Below, one piece after another: positions 23,579-33,065 of a stretch of 64,000 nucleotides of DNA (its first letter is position 1; each line of letters opens with the position of its first letter). The position numbers were made by a program, and so were the translations under genes. Location of the stretch: contig JBHGNT010000006.1 of NCBI GenBank assembly GCA_043228905.1, positions 5,828,001 through 5,892,000 of the forward strand. Direction: 5' to 3'. This stretch comes from Azolla caroliniana. Its lineage: Eukaryota; Polypodiophyta. The notes beneath the pieces were generated by a model, which saw only the letters and a program-made list of their open reading frames with translations, searched no databases and was not told where the DNA came from.

Positions 23579-24785
23579 TGTTCGCGAAGAGGTTGAGGGT
23601 GTGTTCCATTCATGTTATATGGTTCGAGAATCAACCCTCGATTACTTGAGGATTTACAGGCCTAGTATTTATTGATGATGTGTTTCAGCAGTTCAACATT
23701 TTGCAATCGTGATGATTGGCGCGACATATTGAAAGTTTTGAGAAGGGATCGAGTGGCCTGTCAACCCAATGATGCATCTTATCATTATTCCCTTTACCTT
23801 ATAAAAACAAGATAGACATCTACTTTATGACAATATTCACTATTGTTTTAGGCAGTGAACACCCCCTCAATATTGCCCAATAATAACTTTGAGCCCAAGG
23901 CTCCTTCTAATTGCTAACGGTTCAACATCTCAAAAATGAGCTCATATTACTGCTGGCAAAATGAGGTCTAGATAACAAACATGTTTTTGAAGACAGACAA
24001 ACTTTACACATGGGAGACACTTCTATTCAAAACCAACCCATTTCCAAGTCGGATTGTAATTAAGTTATTATAAATTCTAAAGCCAAAACTACATGTCTAC
24101 ATGCATCGTAATAACAACACAATTTTACGAGGATTATTCGTAGTGGAGAATTAATCAAAGCCTTATTGTCTCTACTATTGTCATTATGGCTCTAAAATGA
24201 TAGGGAATCAAGTTTAATAAAATCATTACTTATAAGTAGACAATTTTGAATATTTTGTGGTTCTTGAATATATGAATTGACATGTTGTGCTATTTCATGT
24301 TCTCAAGTTTCAACATATTCCACAAATGTTCATGCATAAACATCCCATATTTGTCATGGACATAGGAACATAAATTGGAGAGATTTTGTGTCTTTCAATG
24401 AAAATTGGATTTGTGGATTTAAAAATAAAAAAATTAACAAGATCTTATGATTAGGCTTTGTATAAAAAATTGCCAATGTTGAGTATATTTGCGATATCCA
24501 GAATTTTTGTAACTCTTTAGAGACTTTGGCATGTGATTTATATTGTGAAGGCAAAGAATATTTTTTCCTCTATAATGTTTGTTAGAATATTCTTTGGGAT
24601 GGGTACATGATACGACTCGTATGGTTAAATTTATTGCAAGAAAATATTTTTAGCAATCAATTGTTCACATTGTTTTGTTACTTACTGTATCAATGCTATT
24701 TCTTTAATGAGTGCCCACATTGACAATCAATTGTTAACATAATTCTCTAATATTGTTGACAAGTATAACATTATAAAATTCCTTT
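23579..24785. other. Intergenic, no gene seen
   Basis: AT-rich 3' flank of the DUF547 gene, reaching the gypsy insertion. The last tens of bases (about 24735-24789) appear to be the continuation of a copia relic. Nothing else is recognisable. Confidence 0.6.
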
Positions 24786-24789
24786 ACGC
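24735..24789 (-). pseudogene. Ty1/copia reverse-transcriptase relic, part 2
   Basis: With the gypsy element and one ACGC removed, the minus strand continues from ESTLYA into RNFIMLYLSTILE, in the place where copia elements have a TLYxK...LYVDD-like stretch. One stop sits at the join. The part alone is too short to identify; the call rests on its adjacency to 32115-32230. Confidence 0.45.
24786..24789. other. Target-site duplication ACGC (left)
   Basis: ACGC directly precedes the TG of the left LTR and is repeated at 32115-32118 after the CA of the right LTR. Four bases is at the short end for Ty3/gypsy elements, which commonly give 4-6. Confidence 0.75.
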
Positions 24790-25591
24790 TGTCGAGATGT
24801 TTCGCAAGTGCGTGTGGATATGAGGCGGGACCGCGGGGGCCTCGAACCAAAGAGCAAGCGAGGGGGGAGAAAGAGAGAGAGCCGGCTACGCAGGGCCGGG
24901 GATACACAGGGACACGGCCCTTCAGCACGGAGAACGCGAACAGACACCGACACAGACAGATGCGAACGACTAAAGATGTATATTAACAAAAATGGCTAAC
25001 ACGACTACAACCCACGATGGGGCTCAGGTTGGTTACAACCGAACAAGCCGGCGAACAGATGCCGATACTTGTCCGCTTCGATGCACAAAAGGAATGGGGG
25101 AATGGGGGGTAGCAGGTTGGAGGTGCTGCCGGAAGCACTCGGGCGTTCCTCGAAACAGCGCGAGCCTCCCCGGAACCCTGCACAGAAAGCTATGGAACTC
25201 CAGAAGGAGGGAAGCAGAGAGAGAGAAGCCTCCAGAAACGGTCCGACAGCACTTCCTCCTCTCCGCGCGAGATCCCTGCAACAGCTCTTTCCCGCTCCTT
25301 ATATAGCCCGCCGAGCAGGCCGTCGTGTCAGCTTTATTCCCTGTCCCTTTTGGACAGGGATCCGCTCCGTTTTTCACGCGTCCGCGTAGTTACGCCGCCG
25401 ACTCGTACAGTTCGCGCGCGCCACCGAAAAGACTGTTCGCGCGGTCTTTGTCTCCACGTGAGTTAGGGCCCGTTCCTGCCGATTATCCTCCTTATTCGCT
25501 TCTATGTACAACTTGGAGCGTGCGCGCGTGAAGAACCGGTTCCCACGCCTTGGTGTGCCGATTCCGCCTATGGACGGTTTTCTTCACGACA
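24790..25591 (-). repeat. 3' LTR of the gypsy element
   Basis: 802 bp, starts TGTCGAGATG and ends TCACGACA on the plus strand; identical to 31313-32114 throughout. A TATA-like CTATATAAGG lies on the minus strand at about 25297-25306. The presence of intact TG/CA ends and no differences implies insertion within a very short time on the LTR clock. Confidence 0.95.
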
Positions 25592-25604
25592 TCCGCCCCC
25601 ACCT
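25592..25604 (-). other. Polypurine tract
   Basis: On the minus strand AGGTGGGGGCGGA ends immediately before the TG of the 3' LTR. It is where plus-strand DNA priming would occur. One T and one C interrupt the purines. Confidence 0.7.
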
Positions 25605-25662
25605 AACCGCGCATCCTCCGGTATGCGCCAAGAGAGTTGGGACGGAGAAAACCGGCCCGTCT

Positions 25663-28600
25663 TCATTCCTCGCCCGTCGGTTCTTCCTCGTTTTCGGATC
25701 GTTCGTCACTGCCGACCAGGAGAGCCGGGTCGGGCTCGTCGTCGTGTCGCTTCTTGAACGCTTTGATCCGCTTCCCTGCAACCGGTATCGCCATTCTCGT
25801 GCCGTCGAGTTCCGCCAGGTGATATGTCCCGTTGCCATTGGCGCTCCGTACCGCGTAAGGCCCAAACCACCTTCGTGCGAACTTCCGTGTAGCTCGGTGC
25901 TGGTTGTCGAGGCTGCTGTCGTAGACGAGCACCCAGTCACCTTCTTCGATCTTCTTTGGTCGGAGCCGGTGCGTCCGGTCGAACCTGGCTTTGTTCTTTG
26001 CCCTCGCCACCCGGAGCCTCTCCGCAGCCAGTTCCACGTCCTCCGGTCTCCGCTCGAGCTGTCGTATACGCGCGGCCAACAACTCCTCCCGGCTCATCTC
26101 GTCCCTCCAGTCGACCGTTGCCCACGAGGAGATCGTCCGCTCCATCGGCATGATCGGCTTCTGGCCGAACATGAGCTCCGCCGGCATGTACCCGGTTACC
26201 GAACTGTGCGTGGTCCGGTCTGCCCACAAAGCATAAGGTAGCAGCCGCGGCCAGTTACCGACTTGGCCTCCGCATGCCCGAACCAACGCCTTGACGATCG
26301 GTCCGTGCCCGCGCTCCACCTTTCCATTCGCCTCCGGATTGTACGCAGTGGTGAGCGAGAGCTTAACTCCGAGCTGGTCGAACAGCTCCGCGGCTTCTTC
26401 GGTGTCCAGCTCCCCTCGATCAGCCACGATCTTCCCGACGCACCCGTACCGGCATATCACGTCCTCGATTAGGAACCGACATACGGCCGCGGTCGTTTTG
26501 TTCGGGAGGGCTCGGCCTTCCACCTGGTTCGTCAGATCCTCCCGTGCTAGGGCCAGGTACCGCATCTGTCCTACCCCCATTGGCATCGTCACCAGATCTA
26601 CCATCCATTTGAAGTGGATGGTCGGAGGGTACGTAGGGTGAAGCTCGTCCCGGTGTCGGACTGTGGAGTGCATCTGACAGCTCTCGCAAGTCGTCACGAA
26701 CCGATGCACGTCCTGGTACTGCCCCGGCCACCAATACTTCCCCTTCAGTTTCTCAAACGTAGCCCATGTTCCACGGTGTCCGGCCCAAGGGCTGTCGTGG
26801 TAGGCCGTCAGCAGCTCCTCCTGTTCTTCCTTCATCGCCACCACCCGGAGCGGAGCGCCGTCCCTCTTCTTCGGGTGCTTCCATAGATAGCCATCCCGGA
26901 GGAAGAACCGGTACGCTTTCTTTCGGATCCGGTTGGCCTCGTCCTTCGTCCATGACGCATCGGGTGTCATTGTCTTCAAAAACCCACCGATCTGCAGCCA
27001 CTCCCCGTCGTACTTGCTCGCGTCGAAGTCGCTAAGCGCCGGAGTGCTTGTTCCGTCGGTCGTTACATACGCAGTCTCGAAGAAGTCCACGCCGACCTCT
27101 TCGTCCTCCGAAACCATGCCGCCCTCGTTATCGAATCTCGCCCTTGAAAGCATGTCGGCCCTGGCGTTGTCTTTCCCGGAAATGTGTCGTATTACCGGGT
27201 CTAGGGACTTGATATACGCTATCCACCTGAGCATTGCCAGGTCCGGCGTCGCGCATCCGGAAACCATGCCAAGAATCGGCATGCAATCCGTCTCTATGAT
27301 TACCTCCGTCCCGATCAGATAGTCCTTGTCGGCCTTCACCGCCGAAACGATACCCCAGAGTTCGCGTTTAACCTGGGCGTATCCTCGCTGCCGTTCGCTG
27401 AGGACCTTCGCGCCGAATCGGATCGGAAACCGATTGCCGTCCTCGTCTTCTTGGTTGACGACCCACCCGATTCCGGTCGGACTCGTGTCAACCGTTATGT
27501 ACACTGGGGTGCCCTTCCCGTAGACGGCCTTTCGGAGCGCCGGTGCTGCCGAAAGAGCCTCCTTCAGCTTCCGGACCGACTCTGTGTGCTTGTCTAGCCA
27601 TTCGAATCTTCGCCCTTTCCTCAATAATCCGTATAGCGGCTCCGCAACGTGGGCGTAATGCGGGATCCATATGTGGTAGAATGCGCATGCCCCCAGGAAT
27701 CTTCGTACTTCCGTGACCGAGCGGCAGTCGGGCTTCATCGCGGAGATGGCTTCTACCTTTGCCGGAGACGGTTTCCGGCCATATGGCCCACATAAGTGTC
27801 CGACCACCATGATTTCCGACTGCCCGAAGGCTGATTTCTCCCCCGAGAAGGTGAGCCTCGCATCCTCTAGCCTTTGCAGCACCTTCTCGCAGTCGTCGAT
27901 GTGCGCCGTCACGAATCGCCGGCATCCGTCCGGCCCGATTGTCTCGTCCTTCTCTTCTACCGGGCATCCCTTGATCGGGATGTCGTCTAGAAACGGCATG
28001 GTGACGTTCGGGATGCAGTCCCTCAGCACCTTGTTCATCGCATTCACCATGTGGGCTACCGAGTTGGTCCCTCCTTGCGGCAGCGTACACATCCGCACTA
28101 GGCCGAGGGGAGTTCGCATCGTCGTAATGTCTCTGCTCTCCACGGCTAGCTGGAACTGGTCGTACCCTGAGTATAGATCACCGACCGAGTAAATCGACCT
28201 TCCGGCGAAGGCCTCCGCGAACTCGTCTATGGTCGGTCCGATCCCCGCGTTCCGAATGGTCACTCTATTGACCGGCTGCAGGTCCTGGATGAAGCGCAAT
28301 GATCCGTTTTTCTTTGGTACGGTAAACCAGCGGTTTGAATACGGGGCGCTCGACGGCTCGAGAATGCCCATATCAACTTTCTGCTTCAACAACTCCATCA
28401 ACTTCGGGATGTGAGCTCTCGGAACCGAAATTGGCTTGAGATTCCACAGTACATGCGGTACCGTGAATATCACCATTGGTTCTACGATCGTCGGGTCCAC
28501 GCACCCGATTTCCTCCGGTGAGAATGCGAAGGCTTTCCCGTGCCTTCCGAGCATTCTCCGAAACCGGTCTTCCTCCACCGGCAGTAGGAACCCGCCCCCA

Positions 28601-29181
28601 CCGATCTTCAGCTCGCGGAGCGTCTCGTTGGTGAAGGTGTGTCCTATGCAGGCCGGATCTCGTAAGCTGGGGTCCGATGCAACCCCTTTGATTCGGGACT
28701 CGCTGCCCTCCGGTAAGGGTGCCGCGACTGGCCTCACCTTCCGGTCCACGGTCTTGTACTTGGTGCTCACTCGGGCCGTCCGTTCCGACTCGAGCCCTCG
28801 ACCGAAGTCCGCGATGACTTCGTACATTTCTTCTGAACATACCGGTATCGTCCGGTCTTCGTTAAAGTCTTCTTCGACTACCCCCCCCAGCATTCCCAAG
28901 GTGTCGTCGAAGGAGACTGCCTCCACGGCTCCGTTGATTCCTTCGTCAGGGCCGAGAACTCCGCACGCCCGAAGTCTCCCCTCCGTCTTTGTTTTCTCTC
29001 GGCCGGTGATGCCGACCATCGTACATGCTCCGCTGTCGGAGAAGCAAAATTTCCTACCTATTGTACACGGTTTTATCGTACAGATGTGGGGTTTTCCCGG
29101 AGCATCCGGACTGTCGCGGCCCCACGCCTTGGCAGTCCTCTCTAAAAATCCTCTCGGTTTTCGGAACCGAGGGAATCGCGG
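25663..29181 (-). CDS. Gypsy pol: reverse transcriptase, RNase H, integrase
   Basis: Frame open from 29181; the first ATG is at 29019 and gives 1,118 residues (numbering here). RT: NGSLRFIQDLQPVN, LPQGGTNSVAHMVN and the catalytic FLDDIPIKG with D345-D346. RNase H: D511 (ITVDTSP), E553 (KRELWG), D578 (IETDCM). Integrase: the zinc-binding H...H...CESC (HDSPWAGHRG to CESCQM), then the DDE triad D808 (MVDLVTM), D867 (VADRGE) and E902 (NGKVERG). It ends with a GPY/F-like WFGPYAVRSANG and an acidic tail, with no chromodomain. The frame overlaps gag by 40 bases in the -1 register, so expression probably needs a ribosomal frameshift. FLDD replaces the YVDD/YIDD/FIDD usual in plant gypsy elements. Nothing looks broken. 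Confidence 0.93.
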   Translation of the reverse strand, partial: PRFPRFRKPRGFLERTAKAWGRDSPDAPGKPHICTIKPCTIGRKFCFSDSGACTMVGITGREKTKTEGRLRACGVLGPDEGINGAVEAVSFDDTLGMLGGVVEEDFNEDRTIPVCSEEMYEVIADFGRGLESERTARVSTKYKTVDRKVRPVAAPLPEGSESRIKGVASDPSLRDPACIGHTFTNETLRELKIGGGGFLLPVEEDRFRRMLGRHGKAFAFSPEEIGCVDPTIVEPMVIFTVPHVLWNLKPISVPRAHIPKLMELLKQKVDMGILEPSSAPYSNRWFTVPKKNGSLRFIQDLQPVNRVTIRNAGIGPTIDEFAEAFAGRSIYSVGDLYSGYDQFQLAVESRDITTMRTPLGLVRMCTLPQGGTNSVAHMVNAMNKVLRDCIPNVTMPFLDDIPIKGCPVEEKDETIGPDGCRRFVTAHIDDCEKVLQRLEDARLTFSGEKSAFGQSEIMVVGHLCGPYGRKPSPAKVEAISAMKPDCRSVTEVRRFLGACAFYHIWIPHYAHVAEPLYGLLRKGRRFEWLDKHTESVRKLKEALSAAPALRKAVYGKGTPVYITVDTSPTGIGWVVNQEDEDGNRFPIRFGAKVLSERQRGYAQVKRELWGIVSAVKADKDYLIGTEVIIETDCMPILGMVSGCATPDLAMLRWIAYIKSLDPVIRHISGKDNARADMLSRARFDNEGGMVSEDEEVGVDFFETAYVTTDGTSTPALSDFDASKYDGEWLQIGGFLKTMTPDASWTKDEANRIRKKAYRFFLRDGYLWKHPKKRDGAPLRVVAMKEEQEELLTAYHDSPWAGHRGTWATFEKLKGKYWWPGQYQDVHRFVTTCESCQMHSTVRHRDELHPTYPPTIHFKWMVDLVTMPMGVGQMRYLALAREDLTNQVEGRALPNKTTAAVCRFLIEDVICRYGCVGKIVADRGELDTEEAAELFDQLGVKLSLTTAYNPEANGKVERGHGPIVKALVRACGGQVGNWPRLLPYALWADRTTHSSVTGYMPAELMFGQKPIMPMERTISSWATVDWRDEMSREELLAARIRQLERRPEDVELAAERLRVARAKNKARFDRTHRLRPKKIEEGDWVLVYDSSLDNQHRATRKFARRWFGPYAVRSANGNGTYHLAELDGTRMAIPVAGKRIKAFKKRHDDEPDPALLVGSDERSENEEEPTGEE
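29142..29181 (-). other. Gag-pol overlap, putative -1 frameshift window
   Basis: The gag stop is at 29144-29142 and the pol frame opens after a stop at 29184-29182, so both are open for 40 bases. Pol is in the -1 register. The last gag codons are GAT TTT TAG; the five-T run would let a tRNA-Phe slip back one base next to the stop. The slip site is inferred; no downstream pseudoknot was worked out. Confidence 0.55.
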
Positions 29182-31268
29182 TTACGTTCGTGGTTCGGCC
29201 TTACCGTCAGAAACTGGACCGAATGGCGCCCGTCTTGGCTTTTGACCCTCGCGTAGGCCGAACCATTGTCCAGCACTTTGGTCTCCATTCGCGCCGCCGT
29301 GATGTACGGCTCTCCCAGAATGACCGGATGCGAAGACGTCTCCTGCACGAAGAAGTGCTGGTCAATCTCGACGTCGCCAATCTTGACTCGCACATTCGGA
29401 CAGGCCCCGTGCAGTTCCTCGGTGGCGCGCGTTGCCGCCCTTATTTTCCACCCGTGCTTGGTGTTGATCGACCATTTGCCCTTCTTATAGAAGTCCATGG
29501 ACATCAAATTGATCTCCGATCCGTGGTCCACCAAAGCTATCACCGGTTCCCGGACATCGCCGATCTTCACCGGGGTCTCCGTGGTCGCTCGGGCCCAGTG
29601 TGGTCTCGAATAGTGGCTTTCTGCCCACTCGTCTCCCAGCGCCATGTCGTCTAGGTGCGTCGTCCGCACTTCCACCGGTCTTTCCGGTTCTGTCTCCGTC
29701 GAAAGCCTCTTCCGTTTCACCAGGTCCACGATGGAGTCGTGGAACTCCTTCTTGGCGATTCCCAGCACCTCTCGTAACGACAGCTCCACCTTGCTGTCGA
29801 GGATCCGTTCCTCCAGGACCTTTCGTAAGTCCGTGGTCCTTTCTATCTCCGTCCCCAGACGGTACCCGCCCTTCTGGGGTTTATCTTGCGTGCCGGCCCC
29901 GCCGGCTTCGTCCCGTCGTGGCCCGGACCGGGTCTCGCATCGTTGTGAGGGCCCGGTCGTCCCGGGTCTCCCCACCCGCTTCTCTTCTACCAGAGCCTCG
30001 TAGTTCCGGCAAGCGGCTTCCACGAAGCCCGTCCTTTCCTCGACCGGGTCGCTCCACCCGGTCATCTCCCGTACCCGTTTCTCCGCACTGTCCGATTCCT
30101 CCCCTTTAAGCCTTGCCCCGGCAAGGCCTTCCAGCATCGTCGGCCAGAATCCGGCTTTGCTTTCCCTTCGGGCCTCGCCGCCCCCGACTCGAATGCCGGC
30201 CGACGCCGAGTAGTGGACGGTTTCCGCGTGTCGGGCCGCCGCCTCTTCCATCAACCTTTTCATGCCACCCTTTCCGTCGTTTCGGCTCAGGGCCCTTCGG
30301 GTGTCGCTGGCATGCACCCGTCCTTCCCATAGGTACACCACCCTGTCCCTCAGCGCCTCCGCGAAGTCGCCGCAGTCCTTCCGAATGTGGCCGACTTCAT
30401 CGCACCACATGCACCTGTTTCCCGCCGCCGGCCGTCGGTCACGAGCCGGTTCGCCTCCTTCCCTTCGGGCCTGCGCGATTTGGAGGTCCTTTATCGCCTT
30501 CGTCAATTCCTCCAGCGCCGCTCCTCCGGTTGAGCCTCTGACTACGCCGGTCGAAGCCGAACCGGTTTCCAACCACTCCCGGGTCTCTTCCTTGCGCACC
30601 TGTGGCGCTGGTTCGAGCTTCCTTGCTGCGACCGAGCCCGACCCGGTCGCCCCGTTATCCGCCCATTCTCGCCGTTTGTCGAAACGGCCACAGACCTTCC
30701 TGACAGCCGCCCAGTCGGTAGTGAGCCCGTCTTCGGTTTCCAGCAAGAGGCCCACTTGCTCCCGATCCCGCTCGTCGACCGACTTGACAAACAGCAAGAC
30801 CCGGCTCGTGTCCAGGATGGTTCGGTCGAGCGCCGAAAGGCGCGCAAAGTTTTCCTCGAACTCCCGGAGGAGCGCCGACGCGTTTCTTCCCTTCCCCGGG
30901 GACTCCACCCATTCCATGAACCTTCGCTTCGAAAGCCGGAGCGCGTCGTCCAGCCCGTATTTCTCTAGGAGCCGACCTTCGAACTCCTCCCAGGTACGGC
31001 TCTCCGTCCGCACCTCGAGCACCTCCGCATGGATGCTCGGCATCGCCACTCGGGGAAATCCGGCAAGACGCCTTTCTTCCGGAATGTCCCGCATCAGCAT
31101 CTCTGCACCGTAGGACGCCAAATACTTCGTGGCATCCTTCCCATCGAACCGGCCGATCGTGCCGACGACCGCCTCAATAGCTCTGTCGAGGGCACCGGTG
31201 CTCTCGCGCGCGTTTACAATCCGATCCACGGCCGAAGCCATGGCCTCTGCGAGATCCGACCCCCTCAT
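29142..31268 (-). CDS. Gypsy Gag with CCHC zinc knuckle and aspartic protease
   Basis: 708 residues from the ATG at 31268. The open frame extends upstream into the LTR (to 31451), but that start would lie within the LTR and cover the primer site, so I chose the first ATG after it. The N-terminal half is the helical capsid-like region (MEWVESPGKGRNASALLREF within it). The nucleocapsid zinc knuckle is C286-x2-C289-x4-H294-x4-C299 (CMWCDEVGHIRKDC). The protease carries ALVDHGSEINLMS with the catalytic D581; DHG replaces the usual DTG/DSG. Protease downstream of Gag in one frame, with pol in another, is an arrangement found in several gypsy lineages. The stop (TAG at 29144-29142) follows a run of five T. 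Confidence 0.9.
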   Translation of the reverse strand: MRGSDLAEAMASAVDRIVNARESTGALDRAIEAVVGTIGRFDGKDATKYLASYGAEMLMRDIPEERRLAGFPRVAMPSIHAEVLEVRTESRTWEEFEGRLLEKYGLDDALRLSKRRFMEWVESPGKGRNASALLREFEENFARLSALDRTILDTSRVLLFVKSVDERDREQVGLLLETEDGLTTDWAAVRKVCGRFDKRREWADNGATGSGSVAARKLEPAPQVRKEETREWLETGSASTGVVRGSTGGAALEELTKAIKDLQIAQARREGGEPARDRRPAAGNRCMWCDEVGHIRKDCGDFAEALRDRVVYLWEGRVHASDTRRALSRNDGKGGMKRLMEEAAARHAETVHYSASAGIRVGGGEARRESKAGFWPTMLEGLAGARLKGEESDSAEKRVREMTGWSDPVEERTGFVEAACRNYEALVEEKRVGRPGTTGPSQRCETRSGPRRDEAGGAGTQDKPQKGGYRLGTEIERTTDLRKVLEERILDSKVELSLREVLGIAKKEFHDSIVDLVKRKRLSTETEPERPVEVRTTHLDDMALGDEWAESHYSRPHWARATTETPVKIGDVREPVIALVDHGSEINLMSMDFYKKGKWSINTKHGWKIRAATRATEELHGACPNVRVKIGDVEIDQHFFVQETSSHPVILGEPYITAARMETKVLDNGSAYARVKSQDGRHSVQFLTVRPNHERNRDSLGSENREDF

Positions 31269-31292
31269 CTTCCGCTCTTCTGCCGCCTCTTT

Positions 31293-31310
31293 CACGTCGG
31301 GTTCACCAAA
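31293..31310 (-). other. Putative primer-binding site
   Basis: Two bases inside the 5' LTR, the minus strand reads TTTGGTGAACCCGACGTG. TGG fits pairing with a tRNA CCA end. It is not the initiator-Met site (TGGTATCAGAGC) usual in plant elements, and I cannot assign the tRNA. Confidence 0.5.
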
Positions 31311-31312
31311 GA

Positions 31313-32114
31313 TGTCGAGATGTTTCGCAAGTGCGTGTGGATATGAGGCGGGACCGCGGGGGCCTCGAACCAAAGAGCAAGCGAGGGGGGAGAAAGAGAG
31401 AGAGCCGGCTACGCAGGGCCGGGGATACACAGGGACACGGCCCTTCAGCACGGAGAACGCGAACAGACACCGACACAGACAGATGCGAACGACTAAAGAT
31501 GTATATTAACAAAAATGGCTAACACGACTACAACCCACGATGGGGCTCAGGTTGGTTACAACCGAACAAGCCGGCGAACAGATGCCGATACTTGTCCGCT
31601 TCGATGCACAAAAGGAATGGGGGAATGGGGGGTAGCAGGTTGGAGGTGCTGCCGGAAGCACTCGGGCGTTCCTCGAAACAGCGCGAGCCTCCCCGGAACC
31701 CTGCACAGAAAGCTATGGAACTCCAGAAGGAGGGAAGCAGAGAGAGAGAAGCCTCCAGAAACGGTCCGACAGCACTTCCTCCTCTCCGCGCGAGATCCCT
31801 GCAACAGCTCTTTCCCGCTCCTTATATAGCCCGCCGAGCAGGCCGTCGTGTCAGCTTTATTCCCTGTCCCTTTTGGACAGGGATCCGCTCCGTTTTTCAC
31901 GCGTCCGCGTAGTTACGCCGCCGACTCGTACAGTTCGCGCGCGCCACCGAAAAGACTGTTCGCGCGGTCTTTGTCTCCACGTGAGTTAGGGCCCGTTCCT
32001 GCCGATTATCCTCCTTATTCGCTTCTATGTACAACTTGGAGCGTGCGCGCGTGAAGAACCGGTTCCCACGCCTTGGTGTGCCGATTCCGCCTATGGACGG
32101 TTTTCTTCACGACA
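31313..32114 (-). repeat. 5' LTR of the gypsy element
   Basis: Identical partner of 24790-25591. The TATA-like CTATATAAGG is at about 31820-31829 on the minus strand and would drive the genomic transcript leftwards. Confidence 0.95.
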
Positions 32115-32118
32115 ACGC
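32115..32118. other. Target-site duplication ACGC (right)
   Basis: Directly follows the CA end of the right LTR and matches 24786-24789. Confidence 0.75.
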
Positions 32119-32230
32119 ATACAAGGTAGATTCAAGAAAACTCTTCTCAAACATATAGTGCAAAAAAGGAGTGTGAATGCTTCAATGGCATACTTGAGGA
32201 GTCTCCTTTAAACCATACAAGGATTTGTGA
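32115..32230 (-). pseudogene. Ty1/copia reverse-transcriptase relic, part 1 (insertion target)
   Basis: The minus strand from 32226 reads KSLYGLKETPQVCH, stop, SIHTPFLHYMFEKSFLESTL and YA. This matches the copia RT signature LYGLKQAPRAWY...I..YF...GF..S..E.TLY. The frame carries a stop, so it is dead. The reading is cut at the end of the gypsy element and resumes beyond its other end at 24789. Confidence 0.65.
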
Positions 32231-33065
32231 TTGCATTGGCTTGTATGTCATCTTAGAGGCCAAAACAATTAGATGTCACATTCATTTGAAGATGACTATC
32301 AAGAATGATCAATGTATGGTTGGTTTCTTCGTCAACTACCAATGATAAACGTCAAATGAACAACTTGTAATGCCTCCATTGATTGGATATTTGAGGCACA
32401 CACAAACCCAAGACTTATTCCAACATTTCCTCTATTGCTCCTGGGGTCAATATAATATAAAAAGCATGGACATTTGTAAGTTTAAGATTGACTTGATAGA
32501 TGGATCTAGGATACTAGAAACCAAAACCTATTGTGCTCATAGTGAGAGTGAGTATTCCCTATAAAACAATATATTGCCATTGCTGCCTAAGGTGTCCTAT
32601 TAAAAAGATCATTCACGTAACTTCTTAAACATTGGCCACTCATTAGTTTCTTCATGCTATCTAGAGATTGTTATGCAACTTAAGTATCTAGAGAAAAGAG
32701 GAACTGCAAACTTTGCCATGTAGAGGTGAAGATGAGGAACACTATGTTTGTAGATGCCCTACACGTGAGGATATCAAAGATAAACATGATAGCATGGATA
32801 CCAATGATGGATAGGGTTGCCTAGCGAAAAGTAGTGAAAAATGCCAAAGTTTGCCCAATTCCTGATAAAGATCCAAAGATGCCATTTTTACATGTAGGGT
32901 CATCACAAAGAGTGCATCAACTTGATGAGAGTTGATCCTATTGTCATTTGAATATCACAAAACACATCATGAGAGTTGGACCCTTTACTTAAGGGATATC
33001 GATGCCCTCTCTTGATCCAAAGGTACTCAAGCTTGATCATCCCCACAAAGATAGCCCATACAAAA
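32231..33065. other. No gene seen; probably more decayed copia sequence
   Basis: AT-rich. The minus strand lies upstream in the same copia relic, but I recognise no further conserved motif. It may also hold unrelated intergenic DNA. Confidence 0.4.

Larger units (their letters stand above)
24790..32114 (-). mobile_element. Complete Ty3/gypsy LTR retrotransposon, GC-rich, very young
   Basis: A 7,325-bp element. LTRs of 802 bp (TG...CA) appear identical base for base at a constant offset of 6,523. Order on the minus strand: 5' LTR, primer site, gag with CCHC and aspartic protease, then RT, RNase H and integrase, polypurine tract, 3' LTR. RNase H before integrase defines Ty3/gypsy. Both frames are open, so the element may be active or very recently so. 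Sample lines give about 57% GC (27061-27120) against about 28% in the flank (24061-24120), with abundant CpG. It lies inside a copia relic, with ACGC on both sides. There is no chromodomain after the GPY/F motif. Confidence 0.95.

Noticed and set aside
25504-31113. Several long plus-strand open frames (for example 25504-26241, 28436-29245, 30262-31113)
   Set aside because: They are antisense shadows of the GC-rich gag and pol frames. Their arginine/proline/serine-rich texts resemble no family.
29142-31451. A 769-residue Gag reading starting inside the LTR
   Set aside because: The upstream 61 codons lie in the LTR and over the primer site. They are open by chance because the sequence is GC-rich; the first ATG after the primer site is 31268.
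24790-32114. Bacterial or fungal contamination as the source of the GC-rich block
   Set aside because: Complete LTRs, a target duplication, and a host copia relic readable across the insertion show a true integration. The lineage origin remains open.
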